Notes: generated by a model not told the origin, from the sequence alone. DNA of 64,000 nt from Arthrobacter oryzae (GCF_030718995.1 NZ_CP132204.1:3906001-3970000); one strand, 5' to 3'. Shown: positions 23,473 to 33,154, numbered from the stretch's first letter. Program-made: numbers and translations.

Positions 23473-23850
23473 ACGCCTGGATCGATCACCTGGTGATCGT
23501 TGCCGATTTCCCTGGAGCAGGGTGCCGCCTGGTGGGCGGCAATGCTTGGCGTTGAGCCCACCGTGGCGGCAAGCACGCGCTGGGGCACGCACAACAGGGT
23601 GATGGCCATCAGCAGCGAAGGCATTCCTGATTGCTACCTCGAGGTCATTGCGATCGACCCCGAAGCCCCGGAGCCGGGGAGGCCGCGCTGGTTCGGCCTC
23701 GACAACCCCGAACTGCGCGAGGCCGTCCGCGAATCACCCCGTCTGGTGCACACGAGCCCGATCGACGCTAAGCACACGGCGCCGCTCACCGCGACGCTGG
23801 AATCACCACGGGGCCGTGTGGTGCTCGATGCCTGGCACACCGCACGCTGA
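23469..23850 (+). pseudogene. glyoxalase-like (VOC) protein gene, frameshifted
   Basis: GTG 23469 overlaps the MFS stop (GTGA) and starts MNAWIDHLVIVAD, a typical Glyoxalase_3-type N-terminus. The expected continuation SLEQGAAWWAAMLGVEP is in the next frame. One extra T in the run at 23507-23509 explains the shift. The second frame continues through GTHNRVMAISSEGIPDCYLE and PGRPRWFGLD to a stop at 23850. The joined product would be about 126 residues, shorter than I expect for this family, so the C-terminal half may also be lost. It could be a sequencing indel. Confidence 0.75.
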
Positions 23851-23987
23851 ACGGTGGAAAAGCCGTCTGAGGGTGCGGCGCTGCCCCCATGCGCTGCCCT
23901 CCCAATGCATTGAGTGTTGAGTGTCACTACGGGCCGGAGTAACGTGACCCTCACCCCACTCCGCACCACCCTGACTCGGGAGCAACC

Positions 23988-25829
23988 ATGCCAAAGGTGA
24001 GACGTCGAATTGCCGCCCTCACGGCGGCTCTGGCCATGAGCGTGACAGGCGGCGCCGTCATGAGCCCCGCCTTCGCTGATCCGCGGGAAATCAAGAAGGA
24101 GCCCACCGCCGAGGGTTACGGCGGTGCCGTCAGCACCGTTGACCCGGAGGCATCCGCCGCGGCAATAGAAGTGCTCCGCAAGGGCGGCAATGCGGCGGAC
24201 GCCGCCGTCGCCGCGGCCGCGACCCTGGGGGTGACCGAACCGTACAGTGCCGGGATTGGCGGCGGCGGCTACTTCGTCTTCTACGACGCGGAGAGCGGTG
24301 AAGTCGGCACCATCGACGGCCGCGAAACCGCCCCGGAAGATATGCCGACCGACGCGTTCATCGACCCCGCGACCGGCGCGCCCTACAAGTTCACGCCAGA
24401 CCTGGTCACGAGCGGGGTTTCAGTCGGCGTCCCCGGCACGCCGGCCACGTGGGAGCGGGCTCTCGACCGGTGGGGCACCTTGGACCTTGGCGATGCCCTG
24501 AAACCTGCCATCAAAGTGGCCAACCGCGGCTTTGTGGTAGATGAGACGTTCCGCCAGCAGACGCTCGATAACAAAGTCCGCTTTGCGGCGTTCACGTCTA
24601 CAAGCGATCTCTTCCTCCCCGGCGGCGACGCACCCGCCGTCGGCAGTGTCTTCCAAAACCATGACCTCGCCGCGACGTACCGGCTCCTCGCGAAAGAGGG
24701 GACAGACGGCTTCTACGAAGGCCCGCTCGCGGACGAGATCGTGGCCGCGGTGGAGGCCCCGCCGAAGACCGCCGAAACCACGCTGCCGGTTCCCGTCGGC
24801 TTCATGAAGGCTGAAGACCTGGCTGAATACGAAGCCCTGGACCAGGCACCCACGCACGTCGAGTACCGCGGCCTGGACGTGTACGGCATGGCTCCTTCGA
24901 GCAGCGGCGGCACCACCGTCGGCGAGGCCCTGAACATTCTTGAGCCGTTCAACCTGTCCGGGATGGCCACAGCTGACGGCAAGAATCCAGCCGCCCTGCA
25001 CCACTACCTTGAGGCCAGCGCGCTCGCCTTTGCGGACCGCGGCAAGTACGTAGGCGATCCGGCTTTTGTGGACGTCCCCACCGACGAGCTGACTGATCCG
25101 CTGTTCGGCAAGGAGCGCGCGTGCCAGATCAACCCGGACAAGGCAGCCACGAAGCCCGTCGCACCGGGGGACGTCTCCGGCTACGACGGCGCGTGCCCGG
25201 CCGCCGCTGCCGCGCCCGCCGATGAGACGGATACGGAGAACATCTCCACGACCAACCTGACGGTGGCGGACAAGTGGGGCAACGTGGTGGAATACACCCT
25301 CACCATCGAGCAGACCGGGGGATCCGGCATCGTGGTGCCGGGCCGCGGATTCCTGCTGAACAACGAGCTGACGGACTTCTCCACCGTCTACAAGGACGAC
25401 GATCCGAACCGGATCCAGCCGGGCAAGCGCCCGCGTTCCTCGATGTCCCCGACTATCATCCTCAAGGACGGTGATCCGTTCCTGGCGCTCGGTTCGCCCG
25501 GCGGATCGACCATCATCACCACCGTCCTGCAGACCATCCTGAACCGGGTGGACCTGGGGATGGATATCTCCGAGGCCATCGCGGCGCCGCGTGCTGCCCA
25601 GCGCAATACCGAAAAGGTCACGGCGGAACCAGGTTTTATCGCGGCATACGGTGAGGAGCTGGCACCGTTCGGCCACGTGTTCACCCCATCGGGTGACGCC
25701 TTCACATCGGCAGCGGAGATCGGTGCCGCCACCGCGGTCGAGTTCGGGCCCGGCGGGCTGATGGTGGCCGCTGCTGAACCCGCTAGGCGCGGCGGCGGCT
25801 CGGCGATGGTGGTCAAACCGTCGCGGTGA
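23988..25829 (+). CDS. ggt: gamma-glutamyltransferase, secreted
   Basis: The 613-residue precursor has a signal peptide (residues 1-30, ending SPAFA). The large-subunit part carries GGNAADAAVAAAATLGVTEPYSAGIGGGGYF. The autoprocessing site is Thr421 in ISTTNLTVADKWGNVVEYT, which would become the N-terminal nucleophile of the small subunit. The small subunit contains PGKRPRSSMSPTI and the oxyanion-type GSPGGSTIITTVLQ. The enzyme splits glutathione and other gamma-glutamyl compounds outside the membrane. The residue after the TT pair is Asn where E. coli has His. A strong terminator follows. Confidence 0.93.
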   Translation: MPKVRRRIAALTAALAMSVTGGAVMSPAFADPREIKKEPTAEGYGGAVSTVDPEASAAAIEVLRKGGNAADAAVAAAATLGVTEPYSAGIGGGGYFVFYDAESGEVGTIDGRETAPEDMPTDAFIDPATGAPYKFTPDLVTSGVSVGVPGTPATWERALDRWGTLDLGDALKPAIKVANRGFVVDETFRQQTLDNKVRFAAFTSTSDLFLPGGDAPAVGSVFQNHDLAATYRLLAKEGTDGFYEGPLADEIVAAVEAPPKTAETTLPVPVGFMKAEDLAEYEALDQAPTHVEYRGLDVYGMAPSSSGGTTVGEALNILEPFNLSGMATADGKNPAALHHYLEASALAFADRGKYVGDPAFVDVPTDELTDPLFGKERACQINPDKAATKPVAPGDVSGYDGACPAAAAAPADETDTENISTTNLTVADKWGNVVEYTLTIEQTGGSGIVVPGRGFLLNNELTDFSTVYKDDDPNRIQPGKRPRSSMSPTIILKDGDPFLALGSPGGSTIITTVLQTILNRVDLGMDISEAIAAPRAAQRNTEKVTAEPGFIAAYGEELAPFGHVFTPSGDAFTSAAEIGAATAVEFGPGGLMVAAAEPARRGGGSAMVVKPSR

Positions 25830-25841
25830 TTCGGTCGCCAA

Positions 25842-25890
25842 GGAGGGCGACGGCGGGACTGACTCACGCCGTCGCCCTCCGTTTAGTTTC
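25842..25890 (+). terminator. terminator after ggt
   Basis: GGAGGGCGACGGCG (25842-25855) pairs perfectly with CGCCGTCGCCCTCC (25867-25880), with an 11-base loop and a GTTTAGTTT tail. It lies 12 bases after the ggt stop. Confidence 0.85.
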
Positions 25891-26101
25891 CTATATCCGG
25901 GACGCCAAACTGCGGCCATAATGACGGTATGAACGCGGGGGAGACCCCCGGCCGGCCGTTGACAGCCGCGACGAAGGCCTCCCCGGCAACCGTCCCGGTG
26001 CACGGCAAAAGGCCGGGAGCCGGCGCGAGCCGGCACCTCCGCCCCGCTTGCACCGCCTGCGGGGCGGGCATTTCGATCGCTTCACCTAAGGAGAATTCGA
26101 C

Positions 26102-26482
26102 ATGCTCAAGGACAGTGAAGTCGCCGCGGTCCTCCCTGCCAAGGACATCGCCAGGGCCCGTGGCTTTTATCGTGACGTCGTGGGTCTGGACGACCCGGAA
26201 GTCATGGACGACGAAAACGTGTTCTACCGCTGCGGCAAGGGAACTGTTTTTCTGCTGTACCAGACCGACAACGCGGGCACCGCGAAGAACACCCAGCTGG
26301 GCTGGATGACGGACAACGTCGAAGCCGAGGTCGACGAGTTGCGGGGCCGCGGAGCCACCTTCGAGGAGTACGACTTCCCGGGCCTGAAGACTGAGAACGG
26401 CATCGCTACCCTGCCGACAGGCAAGGCAGCCTGGTTCCTGGACACGGAGGGCAACATCCTCAACATCTTCCAGCGGACCTGA
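26102..26482 (+). CDS. VOC family protein
   Basis: A 126-residue single-domain VOC protein. AAGGAGA precedes ATG by 8 bases. It begins MLKDSEVAAVLPAKDIARARGFYRDVVGL and continues with the second half TDNVEAEVDELRGRGATFEEYDFPG and TAKAAWFLDTEGNILNIFQ-type ending (GKAAWFLDTEGNILNIFQ). The length is that of small glyoxalase/bleomycin-resistance relatives. The ligand is unknown. A hairpin follows at 26489-26519, so it is probably transcribed alone. Confidence 0.88.
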   Translation: MLKDSEVAAVLPAKDIARARGFYRDVVGLDDPEVMDDENVFYRCGKGTVFLLYQTDNAGTAKNTQLGWMTDNVEAEVDELRGRGATFEEYDFPGLKTENGIATLPTGKAAWFLDTEGNILNIFQRT

Positions 26483-26488
26483 CCACCC

Positions 26489-26519
26489 GTGGCTCCCGGC
26501 GATACAAACCGGGGGCCAC
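26489..26519 (+). terminator. terminator after VOC gene
   Basis: GTGGCTCCCGG pairs with CCGGGGGCCAC over 11 bp with one G-T wobble and a 9-base loop, 7 bases after the stop. Confidence 0.65.
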
Positions 26520-26648
26520 CCGGAAGTGCACCGACTGCGACTGCTCCTCCGACGCGGCTTGCCCAGCGATACGACTGCTCCTCCGATTCGACGTGTGGCG
26601 GTAGCCTGACTGCAGCGACCCCATGCTGCCTACACGGAGGATCCATCC

Positions 26649-27617
26649 ATGCGCCTTGCCATTTTGGACGATTACCAGTCTGTCGCCCGGGACTATGCGC
26701 CCTGGGAGCAGCTTGCAGCAGACGGCGTCGAAGCCACGTTCTTCGACCGGCCCTTCAAGGACGAGGACGACGCCGTAGCCAGCCTGGGCCGCTTCGGCAT
26801 CATCATCGCCATGCGGGAGCGGACCGCCTTTGGTCGCGATGTCCTGGCGCAGTTGCCCGGACTGAAACTCCTGGTGACCACCGGCATGGCCAACCAGTCC
26901 ATTGACCTTCGGGCGGCCGAGGAGCTGGGCGTGGCGGTGTGCGGGACCGGCGGCTCGCCGACTGCCGCCCCGGAACTGACCTGGGGCCTGCTGCTCGCGC
27001 TGGCCCGCAGCATTCCGTTCGAAGACCGGCGGCTGCGCGACGGGCGCTGGCAGTCCACCGTCGGCTTCGAGCTCGCGGGCAAGACACTGGGAGTCCTCGG
27101 CCTGGGCAAAATCGGGCGCCGCGTCGCCGCCTACGGACAGGCCTTCGGCATGAATGTCATCGCGTGGAGTCCCAACCTCACTGACGAGGCCGCCGCCGGC
27201 GCCGGCGTGGGGAAGGTCAGCAAGGAGGCGCTCTTCCGGGAATCAGACGTTGTTTCAGTGCACGTGCGCCTCTCGGAGCGCTCCCGCGGCGTGGTGGGCG
27301 AGGAGGAACTGCGTCTCCTGGGGCCGGCGGGCGTGCTGGTCAACACCGCCCGCGGACCCCTCGTCGATGAGGACGCCCTTATCCGGGGACTGAACGAAGG
27401 CTGGCTCGGCGGGGCCGCGCTTGATGTCTACGACCTGGAGCCGCTGCCGGCAGGCCACCGCCTGCTGTCCGCGCCGCGGACCGTCCTGACGCCACACCTG
27501 GGCTACGTGACGGAGCAAAGCTACCGGGAATTCTACGGCGGCGCGTTCGGAGCCGTGCAGGCCTGGCTCCGGGGCACCCCTGTTCGGCTGCTGACCGGTG
27601 CTCCCATTGGGAACTGA
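26649..27617 (+). CDS. D-2-hydroxyacid dehydrogenase family protein
   Basis: The 322-residue protein follows a GGAGG ribosome site. The NAD-binding motif is GVLGLGKIGRRVAAYG near residue 150. The catalytic pattern of the family is present: NTARGPLVDEDAL with the Arg near residue 236, Glu/Asp in the following segment, and the His in TPHLGYVTEQS. It converts a 2-keto acid and the D-hydroxy acid with NAD(P). It resembles the phosphoglycerate-dehydrogenase-like branch of about 320 residues. Its end overlaps the start of the next gene by 20 bases, so the two probably form an operon. Confidence 0.9.
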   Translation: MRLAILDDYQSVARDYAPWEQLAADGVEATFFDRPFKDEDDAVASLGRFGIIIAMRERTAFGRDVLAQLPGLKLLVTTGMANQSIDLRAAEELGVAVCGTGGSPTAAPELTWGLLLALARSIPFEDRRLRDGRWQSTVGFELAGKTLGVLGLGKIGRRVAAYGQAFGMNVIAWSPNLTDEAAAGAGVGKVSKEALFRESDVVSVHVRLSERSRGVVGEEELRLLGPAGVLVNTARGPLVDEDALIRGLNEGWLGGAALDVYDLEPLPAGHRLLSAPRTVLTPHLGYVTEQSYREFYGGAFGAVQAWLRGTPVRLLTGAPIGN

Positions 27618-28790
27618 GCTGAGCCCCGGAGCCATGCCGTATCCGCAGCTCCGGCTCAATCTCGATGCCCTTGACAACAACATCCGCGTCATGGCGGCCT
27701 GGTGCCGGGACCGGCAGGTGGATCTGGCGCCACATGTGAAGACCACCATGTCCGCCCCGATCATCACCCGCCAGCTGGCCGCCGGTGCCGTCGGCGTAAC
27801 CGTCGCCACCGTGGACCAGGTGGCTACGGCGTTGGGCTGGGGCCACCAGCAGGTTCTCATCGCCAATGAGGTGGTGGACCGGGACGGCCTGATACGGCTT
27901 CGCAGCTGGCTGGAGGAGGACCCCGCACGCGAAATCCGCTGTTTCGTGGACTCCGCTGCCGGCATCACCGCAGCGGCGCAGGTGTTCGCCGGGGAAGCGG
28001 GCGCGCCCCTGGAGGTGCTGCTCGACGTCGGACCCCGGGCGGGCGCACGGGAGTGCGCAGCCTCCACGACGCTGTCCGCCTTGCCGAACTGGTCAGCGCC
28101 GCGCCCGGCCTGAGGCTCGTTGGTGTTGCCGGTTACGAAGGCGTGGTGCCCAACAGCAGGGCGGATGAGACCGTTGCAGCCGTTGACCGGCACTGCCGGC
28201 TGGTGCGGGACATCTTCCTGGAAGCCGCGCCGTTTTTTGAAACGCACGGGCCCGTCTACTCCATGGGCGGTTCCGCGTTCCCGGACCGTGTGGCGGACTA
28301 CCTTCCGGACGCCGGCCAGGTGCCCGGAACGCGGCGGATTCTCCGATCGGGTTGCTACGTCACCCACGATCACGGCACCTACGCGGGCGTCAGCCCCGTG
28401 CCCGGCCTCATCCCGGCCCTGACTGTCCGCGCCGTCGTGCTGTCAGTCCCCGAAGCAGGGATGGCCGTCGTCGGCGCCGGCAAGCGGGACCTTCCCTACG
28501 ACGCCGGCCTGCCGGTGGTCCTGTCCGCCCAGACCGCGGACGGCGCCGCTAAGGACGGGGCAACAGCTGTGGTGCGCAATCTCTACGACCACCACGCAGT
28601 CCTCACCGGAGTGTCCGGCCTGGACGTCACCGATGTGGTTGACTTCGGCATCTCCCATCCCTGCTCGGCCTTCGACCGCTGGCCCGAATACGTCGTCACC
28701 GACGGAATGGGACGGGACATCGATGTGTGGCACACGGATTTCCACCGGTCATCTTTGGACGCTGTCCGCATGGGGATCACCCGGCGATGA
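27598..28790 (+). pseudogene. D-serine dehydratase-like / amino-acid deaminase PLP enzyme gene, frameshifted
   Basis: The first frame (from GTG 27598 or ATG 27634) encodes the N-terminal barrel of a DSD1-type PLP enzyme; LAPHVKTTMSAPI contains the PLP Lys. It leaves the family at VLLDVGP, near 28034. The second frame resumes at PGGRTGVRSLHDAVRLAELV and runs to ARMGITRR-like end (VRMGITRR), including the zinc-site part FGISHPCSAFDRW. One extra or two missing bases near 28030-28040 explain the break. Intact proteins of this kind cleave or deaminate D-threonine, D-serine or related hydroxy amino acids. The 3' end overlaps the convergent carboxyltransferase gene by 14 bp. Confidence 0.8.
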
Positions 28791-30309
28791 TGCTTCCCAG
28801 GTTCCGGTACTTAGCCAGCCGCCGGGGGAGCAGCTCATTCATCCCGGCGGCGGACAGGGTGGCGAGCTCGTATTCGATGGCCCGGCCCATGCGCAGGCAG
28901 AATGCCCTTGCCTCGAGGGAGGCGTCCCCGTGGCCGGCGTGGCCGCGTTCGTCCACGATGTGCTCCACCAGGCCGGCGGCGTAGAGGGCTGCCACGTTGA
29001 CGCCTTGGGCTTCGGACATGGCCGGGGCAAAGGCGGTGCTCCGGTGGACGATGGCGGACGCGCCTTCGGGCGGGAGCGGGGACAGCCAGGCATGCCGGGC
29101 GGCGATGGTACGGTCCGCGGGCAGGAGCGCCAATGCCCCGCCCCCGGCACCTTGGCCCAGCAGTACGGACACGGTGGGGGAATTCAGTCCGATCAGGTCG
29201 TGCAGTGACCGGGCAATCTCGCCGGCCAGCCCGCCTTCCTCGGCCTCCTTGGACAAGGCCGCGCCGCCGGTGTCGATGACCGTGAGCAACGGCAGCCCCA
29301 GTTCTTCGGCGAGCCTCATCCCGCGACGTGCTTCCCGGAGCGACGCCGGTCCCATGGCGGTCTGCCGTGCGGGCCTGGGTCGGGTGTGGCCGATGACCAC
29401 GCACGATTCCTGGCCGAAGCGCGCCAGGGCAAGTTGAAGCCCGGGGTCCTTTTCCCCCTGACCTGTGCCGTTCAGCGGGAGGACGTCCCTGGCACCGTAG
29501 GCAAGGAGCTGCCGCAGGTCCGGCCGGCGGGGATTGCGGGAGATTTCGATCGATTCCCAGGCGCCGGCGTCGGACGGCTTGACTGAGAGGGTCTTCGGCG
29601 CCGCGAGCTGTGGGTGCGGACCGCTGACCAGGATGCCCAGGGCGCGGTCGACGACGTCGGACAGTTGCGCCGGAGGGACCACGGCGTCGATGAGGCCTTT
29701 GTCGAAGAGGTTTTCAGCGACCTGAACGTTCTCCGGAAACGGCGTGCCGTACAGCGCCTCGTAGACGCGCGGTCCAAGGAAGCCAAGCAGGGCGCCGGGT
29801 TCCGCCACGGTGATATGGCCGAGGGATCCCCACGACGCCATGACCCCTCCGGTGGTGGGGTGCCTGAGGTACACGAGGTAGGGGAGCCCGGCCTGGCGGT
29901 GCGCGCGGACGGCGGCACTGATTTTCACCATGGACAGGAAGGCGATGGTGCCTTCCTGCATGCGGGTGCCGCCCGACGCCGGGCCGGCCAGGAGCGGCAG
30001 GCCCTCCCGGGTGGCCCGTTCGACGGCGGTGACGATGCGTTCCGCTGCGGCCAACCCGATGGACCCGGCGAGGAACCGGAACTCGCTGACGATGACAGCC
30101 ACACGCCGGCCGCGGATGAGGCCTTCGCCGGTGATGACGGATTCGTCCACTCCTGTCCTGGCACGTGCGGCTGCCAGTTCCTCCCGGTACTCGGGTCCGG
30201 CATCGGGATCAACCACCGGAGCGTCCCAGCTCAGGTAGGAGCCCGGGTCGAGCACGGCGGTGATGAGTCCGGCGGCGTCGAGGTGCCTGACCTTCTGTTC
30301 TGTCAGCAT
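28777..30309 (-). CDS. acyl-CoA carboxyltransferase, AccD/AccA-type fused subunits
   Basis: ATG 30309 starts two bases after the stop of the CoA-transferase gene, giving 510 residues. The first half is AccD/beta-like (GPASGGTRMQEGTIAFLSMVKISAA, HPTTGGVMASWGSLGHITVAEPGALLGFLGPRV). The second half is AccA/alpha-like (GLPLLTVIDTGGAALSKEAEEGGLAGEIARSL, SVLLGQGAGGGALAL). The Cys4 zinc finger of E. coli AccD is absent, and no biotin carboxylase or carrier gene is nearby. It would move a carboxyl group between a carrier and acetyl- or malonyl-CoA. In this operon it may act like the MdcD/MdcE subunits that decarboxylate malonyl thioesters, which is inference. Confidence 0.85.
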   Translation of the reverse strand: MLTEQKVRHLDAAGLITAVLDPGSYLSWDAPVVDPDAGPEYREELAAARARTGVDESVITGEGLIRGRRVAVIVSEFRFLAGSIGLAAAERIVTAVERATREGLPLLAGPASGGTRMQEGTIAFLSMVKISAAVRAHRQAGLPYLVYLRHPTTGGVMASWGSLGHITVAEPGALLGFLGPRVYEALYGTPFPENVQVAENLFDKGLIDAVVPPAQLSDVVDRALGILVSGPHPQLAAPKTLSVKPSDAGAWESIEISRNPRRPDLRQLLAYGARDVLPLNGTGQGEKDPGLQLALARFGQESCVVIGHTRPRPARQTAMGPASLREARRGMRLAEELGLPLLTVIDTGGAALSKEAEEGGLAGEIARSLHDLIGLNSPTVSVLLGQGAGGGALALLPADRTIAARHAWLSPLPPEGASAIVHRSTAFAPAMSEAQGVNVAALYAAGLVEHIVDERGHAGHGDASLEARAFCLRMGRAIEYELATLSAAGMNELLPRRLAKYRNLGSIIAG

Positions 30310-30311
30310 GG

Positions 30312-31559
30312 TCAGCGCACTTCCTGCTCCGGGCCGGCGGGGGTGCCGTTTGCACGGGCGGGCAGCAGTCCGAGCCACTGCCGGATCTGTTCGCCGTCCT
30401 GGTCCAGCAGCGGCGGGGCGGTGTGCGCCGTGAGGGTCGTTTCGGCGGTGTCTGCTGCGCTGAAAAACCGCAGCGGTGGACCGGGCAGGCTCACGCTGCC
30501 CAGGATCTTGTGGTCGACGTCGATCACCAGCCCCTGGGAATGGACCTGCTCCCAGGCATAGACCTCGTCCAGCGTCCGGACCTTGCCGGCCGGTATGCCG
30601 GCTTCGTTGAGCTTTGTGAGCAGTTCCCCGGCCTCGTAATCGGAGAACGCCAACTCCACTTCCTCAATGACTTTCTCGCGGTTGCGCACCCGGTCCGCGT
30701 TGCTGGCGAATTCCGGCCGTGCTCCGTCGATTCCGAAGGTGGAGGCGAAGGTGTTCCAGAGCTTTTCGCTTCCCACGCTGATCTGGACCTTCCCCTGCCG
30801 GCAGTGGAACAGGCCGTAGGGGGCGATGGAGGGGTGGTGGTTGCCTTGGGCTTTCGGAACCTCGCCGGCCACAGTGGCCCGGGTGCCCTGGAAGGCGTGC
30901 ACACCGATAAGGGCCGCAAGCAGTGAGGTGCGGACGATCTGGCCCTGCCCGGTCCGTTCGCGCTGCAGCAGGGCCGCCAGGGTGCCGAAGGCGCCATACA
31001 TGCCGGACAGGAGGTCGGCGATGGGCACGCCCACCCGCTGGGGGTCCTCGGGCCCGGATCCCGTCAGGGACATCAGCCCGGCTTCGCCTTGCAGGATCTG
31101 GTCATAGCCGCTGCGCCGGGATTCCGGGCCGTCATGCCCGAAGCCGGTGATCGACAGGATCACCAAGGCGGGGTTGAGCGCGTGCATTTCAGCGGCGGAG
31201 AAACCCAGCCGGTCCAGGACGCCGGGGCGGAAGTTCTCGATCACGACGTCGGCGCGTTCCAGCAGTTCGCGCAGGACTGTCCGCCCGTCGTCGCTCTTCA
31301 GGTCCAGGGCGATGGATTCCTTGTTCCGGTTGCAGGACAGGAAGTAGGTGGCCTGCGGATCATCCTCAGGCCCGACAAATGGCGGGCCCCAGCCGCGGGT
31401 GTCGTCCCCGGTGCCGGGGTTTTCGACTTTGATGACCCGGGCTCCGAGATCGGCCAGCATCATGCCGGCATGCGGGCCGGCCAGGGCGCGGCTCAGGTCC
31501 ACCACAAGGTAGCCCGAGAGCGGGCCGTCGGTCCGCGTCGTGGATTCAGTGCTCTTCAT
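30312..31559 (-). CDS. CaiB/BaiF family CoA-transferase
   Basis: ATG 31559 follows AAGGAA; the protein has 415 residues. It shows class III CoA-transferase features: SGYLVVDLSRALAGPHAGMMLADLGARVIKVENPGTGDDTRGWGP, SCNRNKESIALDLKSDDGR, the DVVIENFRPGVLDRLG segment and GHDGPESRRSGYDQILQGEAG. The catalytic Asp is expected in the segment after FLSCNRNK (Asp of LDLK region or slightly beyond), as in formyl-CoA transferase. It moves CoA between carboxylic acids. It lies between a MatC-type carrier and the carboxyltransferase, so the imported dicarboxylate is the likely acceptor. Confidence 0.9.
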   Translation of the reverse strand: MKSTESTTRTDGPLSGYLVVDLSRALAGPHAGMMLADLGARVIKVENPGTGDDTRGWGPPFVGPEDDPQATYFLSCNRNKESIALDLKSDDGRTVLRELLERADVVIENFRPGVLDRLGFSAAEMHALNPALVILSITGFGHDGPESRRSGYDQILQGEAGLMSLTGSGPEDPQRVGVPIADLLSGMYGAFGTLAALLQRERTGQGQIVRTSLLAALIGVHAFQGTRATVAGEVPKAQGNHHPSIAPYGLFHCRQGKVQISVGSEKLWNTFASTFGIDGARPEFASNADRVRNREKVIEEVELAFSDYEAGELLTKLNEAGIPAGKVRTLDEVYAWEQVHSQGLVIDVDHKILGSVSLPGPPLRFFSAADTAETTLTAHTAPPLLDQDGEQIRQWLGLLPARANGTPAGPEQEVR

Positions 31560-31620
31560 GGGAGTTCCTTTTGTTGAATATGGATGCCTGGGTTGCAGCG
31601 GCGGGGTTGGGTGGCGGCCC

Positions 31621-33021
31621 TTACAGCCAGCCCGGGACCACCATGACCAGCCAGGCGATGGCGGGACCGGCCACGACGACGATGCCGCTGTAGGCCAGGA
31701 TCTGCTTGTAGAACCGGTCCTTGTCCACGTCTTCGGGCGCGTTGGCAAGCACCAGTGCGCCGTTGGTGGAGAACGGCGAGACGTCAACGATCGTCGAGGC
31801 GACGGCGAGGGCGGCGATGACGCCCACCGCGCCGATTTCGCCGGTGGCCAGGAAGGGTACGGCCAGCGGGATGAGGGCTGCGAGGATGGCGGTGGAGGAG
31901 GCGAAGGCCGAAACGACGCCGCCGATGTAGCAGATCAGCAGGGCAGCGAGCAGCGGCATGCCGAGCTGGGCTACGCCGTCGGAAACGAACTTGATGGTGC
32001 CGGCTTCTTCGAGGACGCCCACAAAGGTGAGCATGCCGCAGATGAGAAGGACGGTGGACCAGCTGATCTTGTTCACAGCGCCCTTCTGGGCGGCCGGGGA
32101 CACCAGGGCCAGGACGATGGCGATCGTGATGGAGACGAAGCCGACGTCCACCTTGAAGCCGAGCGAGATGACAGCCAGCGCGATCAGGCCCAGGATGGTG
32201 ACGAGCTGGGGGATATTGGCGCGGACCCCGTTTGCGGAGGCGCCTGCGTGATCCGCTGCAGGCGCACCGGATCCGCCCGATGTGCCCTTGGCCGACACGC
32301 CCGCCGGGGAGATGTCCGAGCCGGAGCCCTGCAGGGTGACGCCGGCTGCGCGGGCGCCGACGCTGACGGACATCCGCGTTTCAGCGGCCTGTTCCACTAC
32401 CCGGCCGGCTTTGGTGGACCGGAACCTGCCGCCGCCGAGGACGAGCGACAGCACCACCGCGATGGCCAGGTTGAACAGGAAGCTGGCCAGGAAGATGGTC
32501 ATGGGGCTGGCTTCGAGGTCGGTCTTGGCGATAATGCCGTTGACCGTCACGCCGTAGACGGCGATGGGGGAGAAGCCGCCGGCCTGGGCGCCGTGGATGA
32601 CCATCATGCCCATCATGAGCGGGTTGATCTTGTGCTTGGCTGCAAAGCTGAGGGCGATCGGCGCGATGATGGCGACAGCGGCGGGGGACAATGCGCCGAC
32701 GGCAGTGATCAGCGCGGTGATGGCGAACATGACCCAGGGGATCAGCGCCACTTTGTTGCCTACCAGCCGGACGGCGCCGCGCACCAGGAGGTCTATGGTG
32801 CCGTTGTTTTGTGCGATGGCGAAGAGGTACGTGACGCCGACGATGGTCAGGAAAAGGCCGCCGGGGAAGTTGGCCAGGATGTCGTTGGTGGACATGCCGA
32901 GGACGACCGACCCCAGCAGGAACGCCCCTACGAAAGCCAGGGCGCCCATGTTGAGGGGCAGCACCGTGGCCAGCAGGAACATCACCGCCAGGATGATGAT
33001 GGACAGGACGGGAGCGGACAT
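31621..33021 (-). CDS. MatC/SLC13-like dicarboxylate carrier
   Basis: The 466-residue protein starts at ATG 33021 after GGAGG. It has 11-12 hydrophobic segments. The N-terminal part (LPLNMGALAFVGAFLLGSVVLGMSTNDILANFPGGLFLTIVGVTYLFAIAQNNGTIDLL) is typical of the MatC_N dicarboxylate-carrier domain, and the rest resembles ion-transporter-superfamily carriers (ASSTAILAALIPLAVPF, DVSPFSTNGALVLANAP). A hydrophilic Gly/Ser-rich loop of about 50 residues sits in the middle. In rhizobia MatC imports malonate with GntR-type MatR as regulator. Here it heads a three-gene operon opposite a GntR gene. Confidence 0.88.
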   Translation of the reverse strand: MSAPVLSIIILAVMFLLATVLPLNMGALAFVGAFLLGSVVLGMSTNDILANFPGGLFLTIVGVTYLFAIAQNNGTIDLLVRGAVRLVGNKVALIPWVMFAITALITAVGALSPAAVAIIAPIALSFAAKHKINPLMMGMMVIHGAQAGGFSPIAVYGVTVNGIIAKTDLEASPMTIFLASFLFNLAIAVVLSLVLGGGRFRSTKAGRVVEQAAETRMSVSVGARAAGVTLQGSGSDISPAGVSAKGTSGGSGAPAADHAGASANGVRANIPQLVTILGLIALAVISLGFKVDVGFVSITIAIVLALVSPAAQKGAVNKISWSTVLLICGMLTFVGVLEEAGTIKFVSDGVAQLGMPLLAALLICYIGGVVSAFASSTAILAALIPLAVPFLATGEIGAVGVIAALAVASTIVDVSPFSTNGALVLANAPEDVDKDRFYKQILAYSGIVVVAGPAIAWLVMVVPGWL

Positions 33022-33084
33022 CGTTGTTCCTCCGGATCAGGGGTTGGTGTGACGTGGATTACTGGCTCACTGGCCTAGCCTCCT

Positions 33085-33106
33085 AGACACTAGGTGTCTT
33101 TGTCAA
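33085..33106 (-). promoter_or_regulatory. GntR operator in the matC-type promoter
   Basis: AGACAC-tag-GTGTCT (33085-33099) is a perfect 6-bp inverted repeat, overlapping CCTAG-aca-CTAGG (33082-33094). On the minus strand it lies directly after a consensus -35 TTGACA (33101-33106). A bound GntR protein would block the carrier promoter. Confidence 0.7.
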
Positions 33107-33154
33107 TAGTTCTTCGGTAGGCTTGGGGTCAGGACGTCGCCGGAAGGACGCGCA

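Noticed and set aside
24420..26036. Long minus-strand frame across ggt
   Set aside because: Antisense artefact of high GC; ggt has a signal peptide and processing site, and the frame crosses the ggt terminator hairpin.
26538..26586. Direct repeat CGACTGCTCCTCCGA at 26538 and 26572
   Set aside because: Only two copies 34 bp apart; more likely a local duplication than a CRISPR or repeat family.
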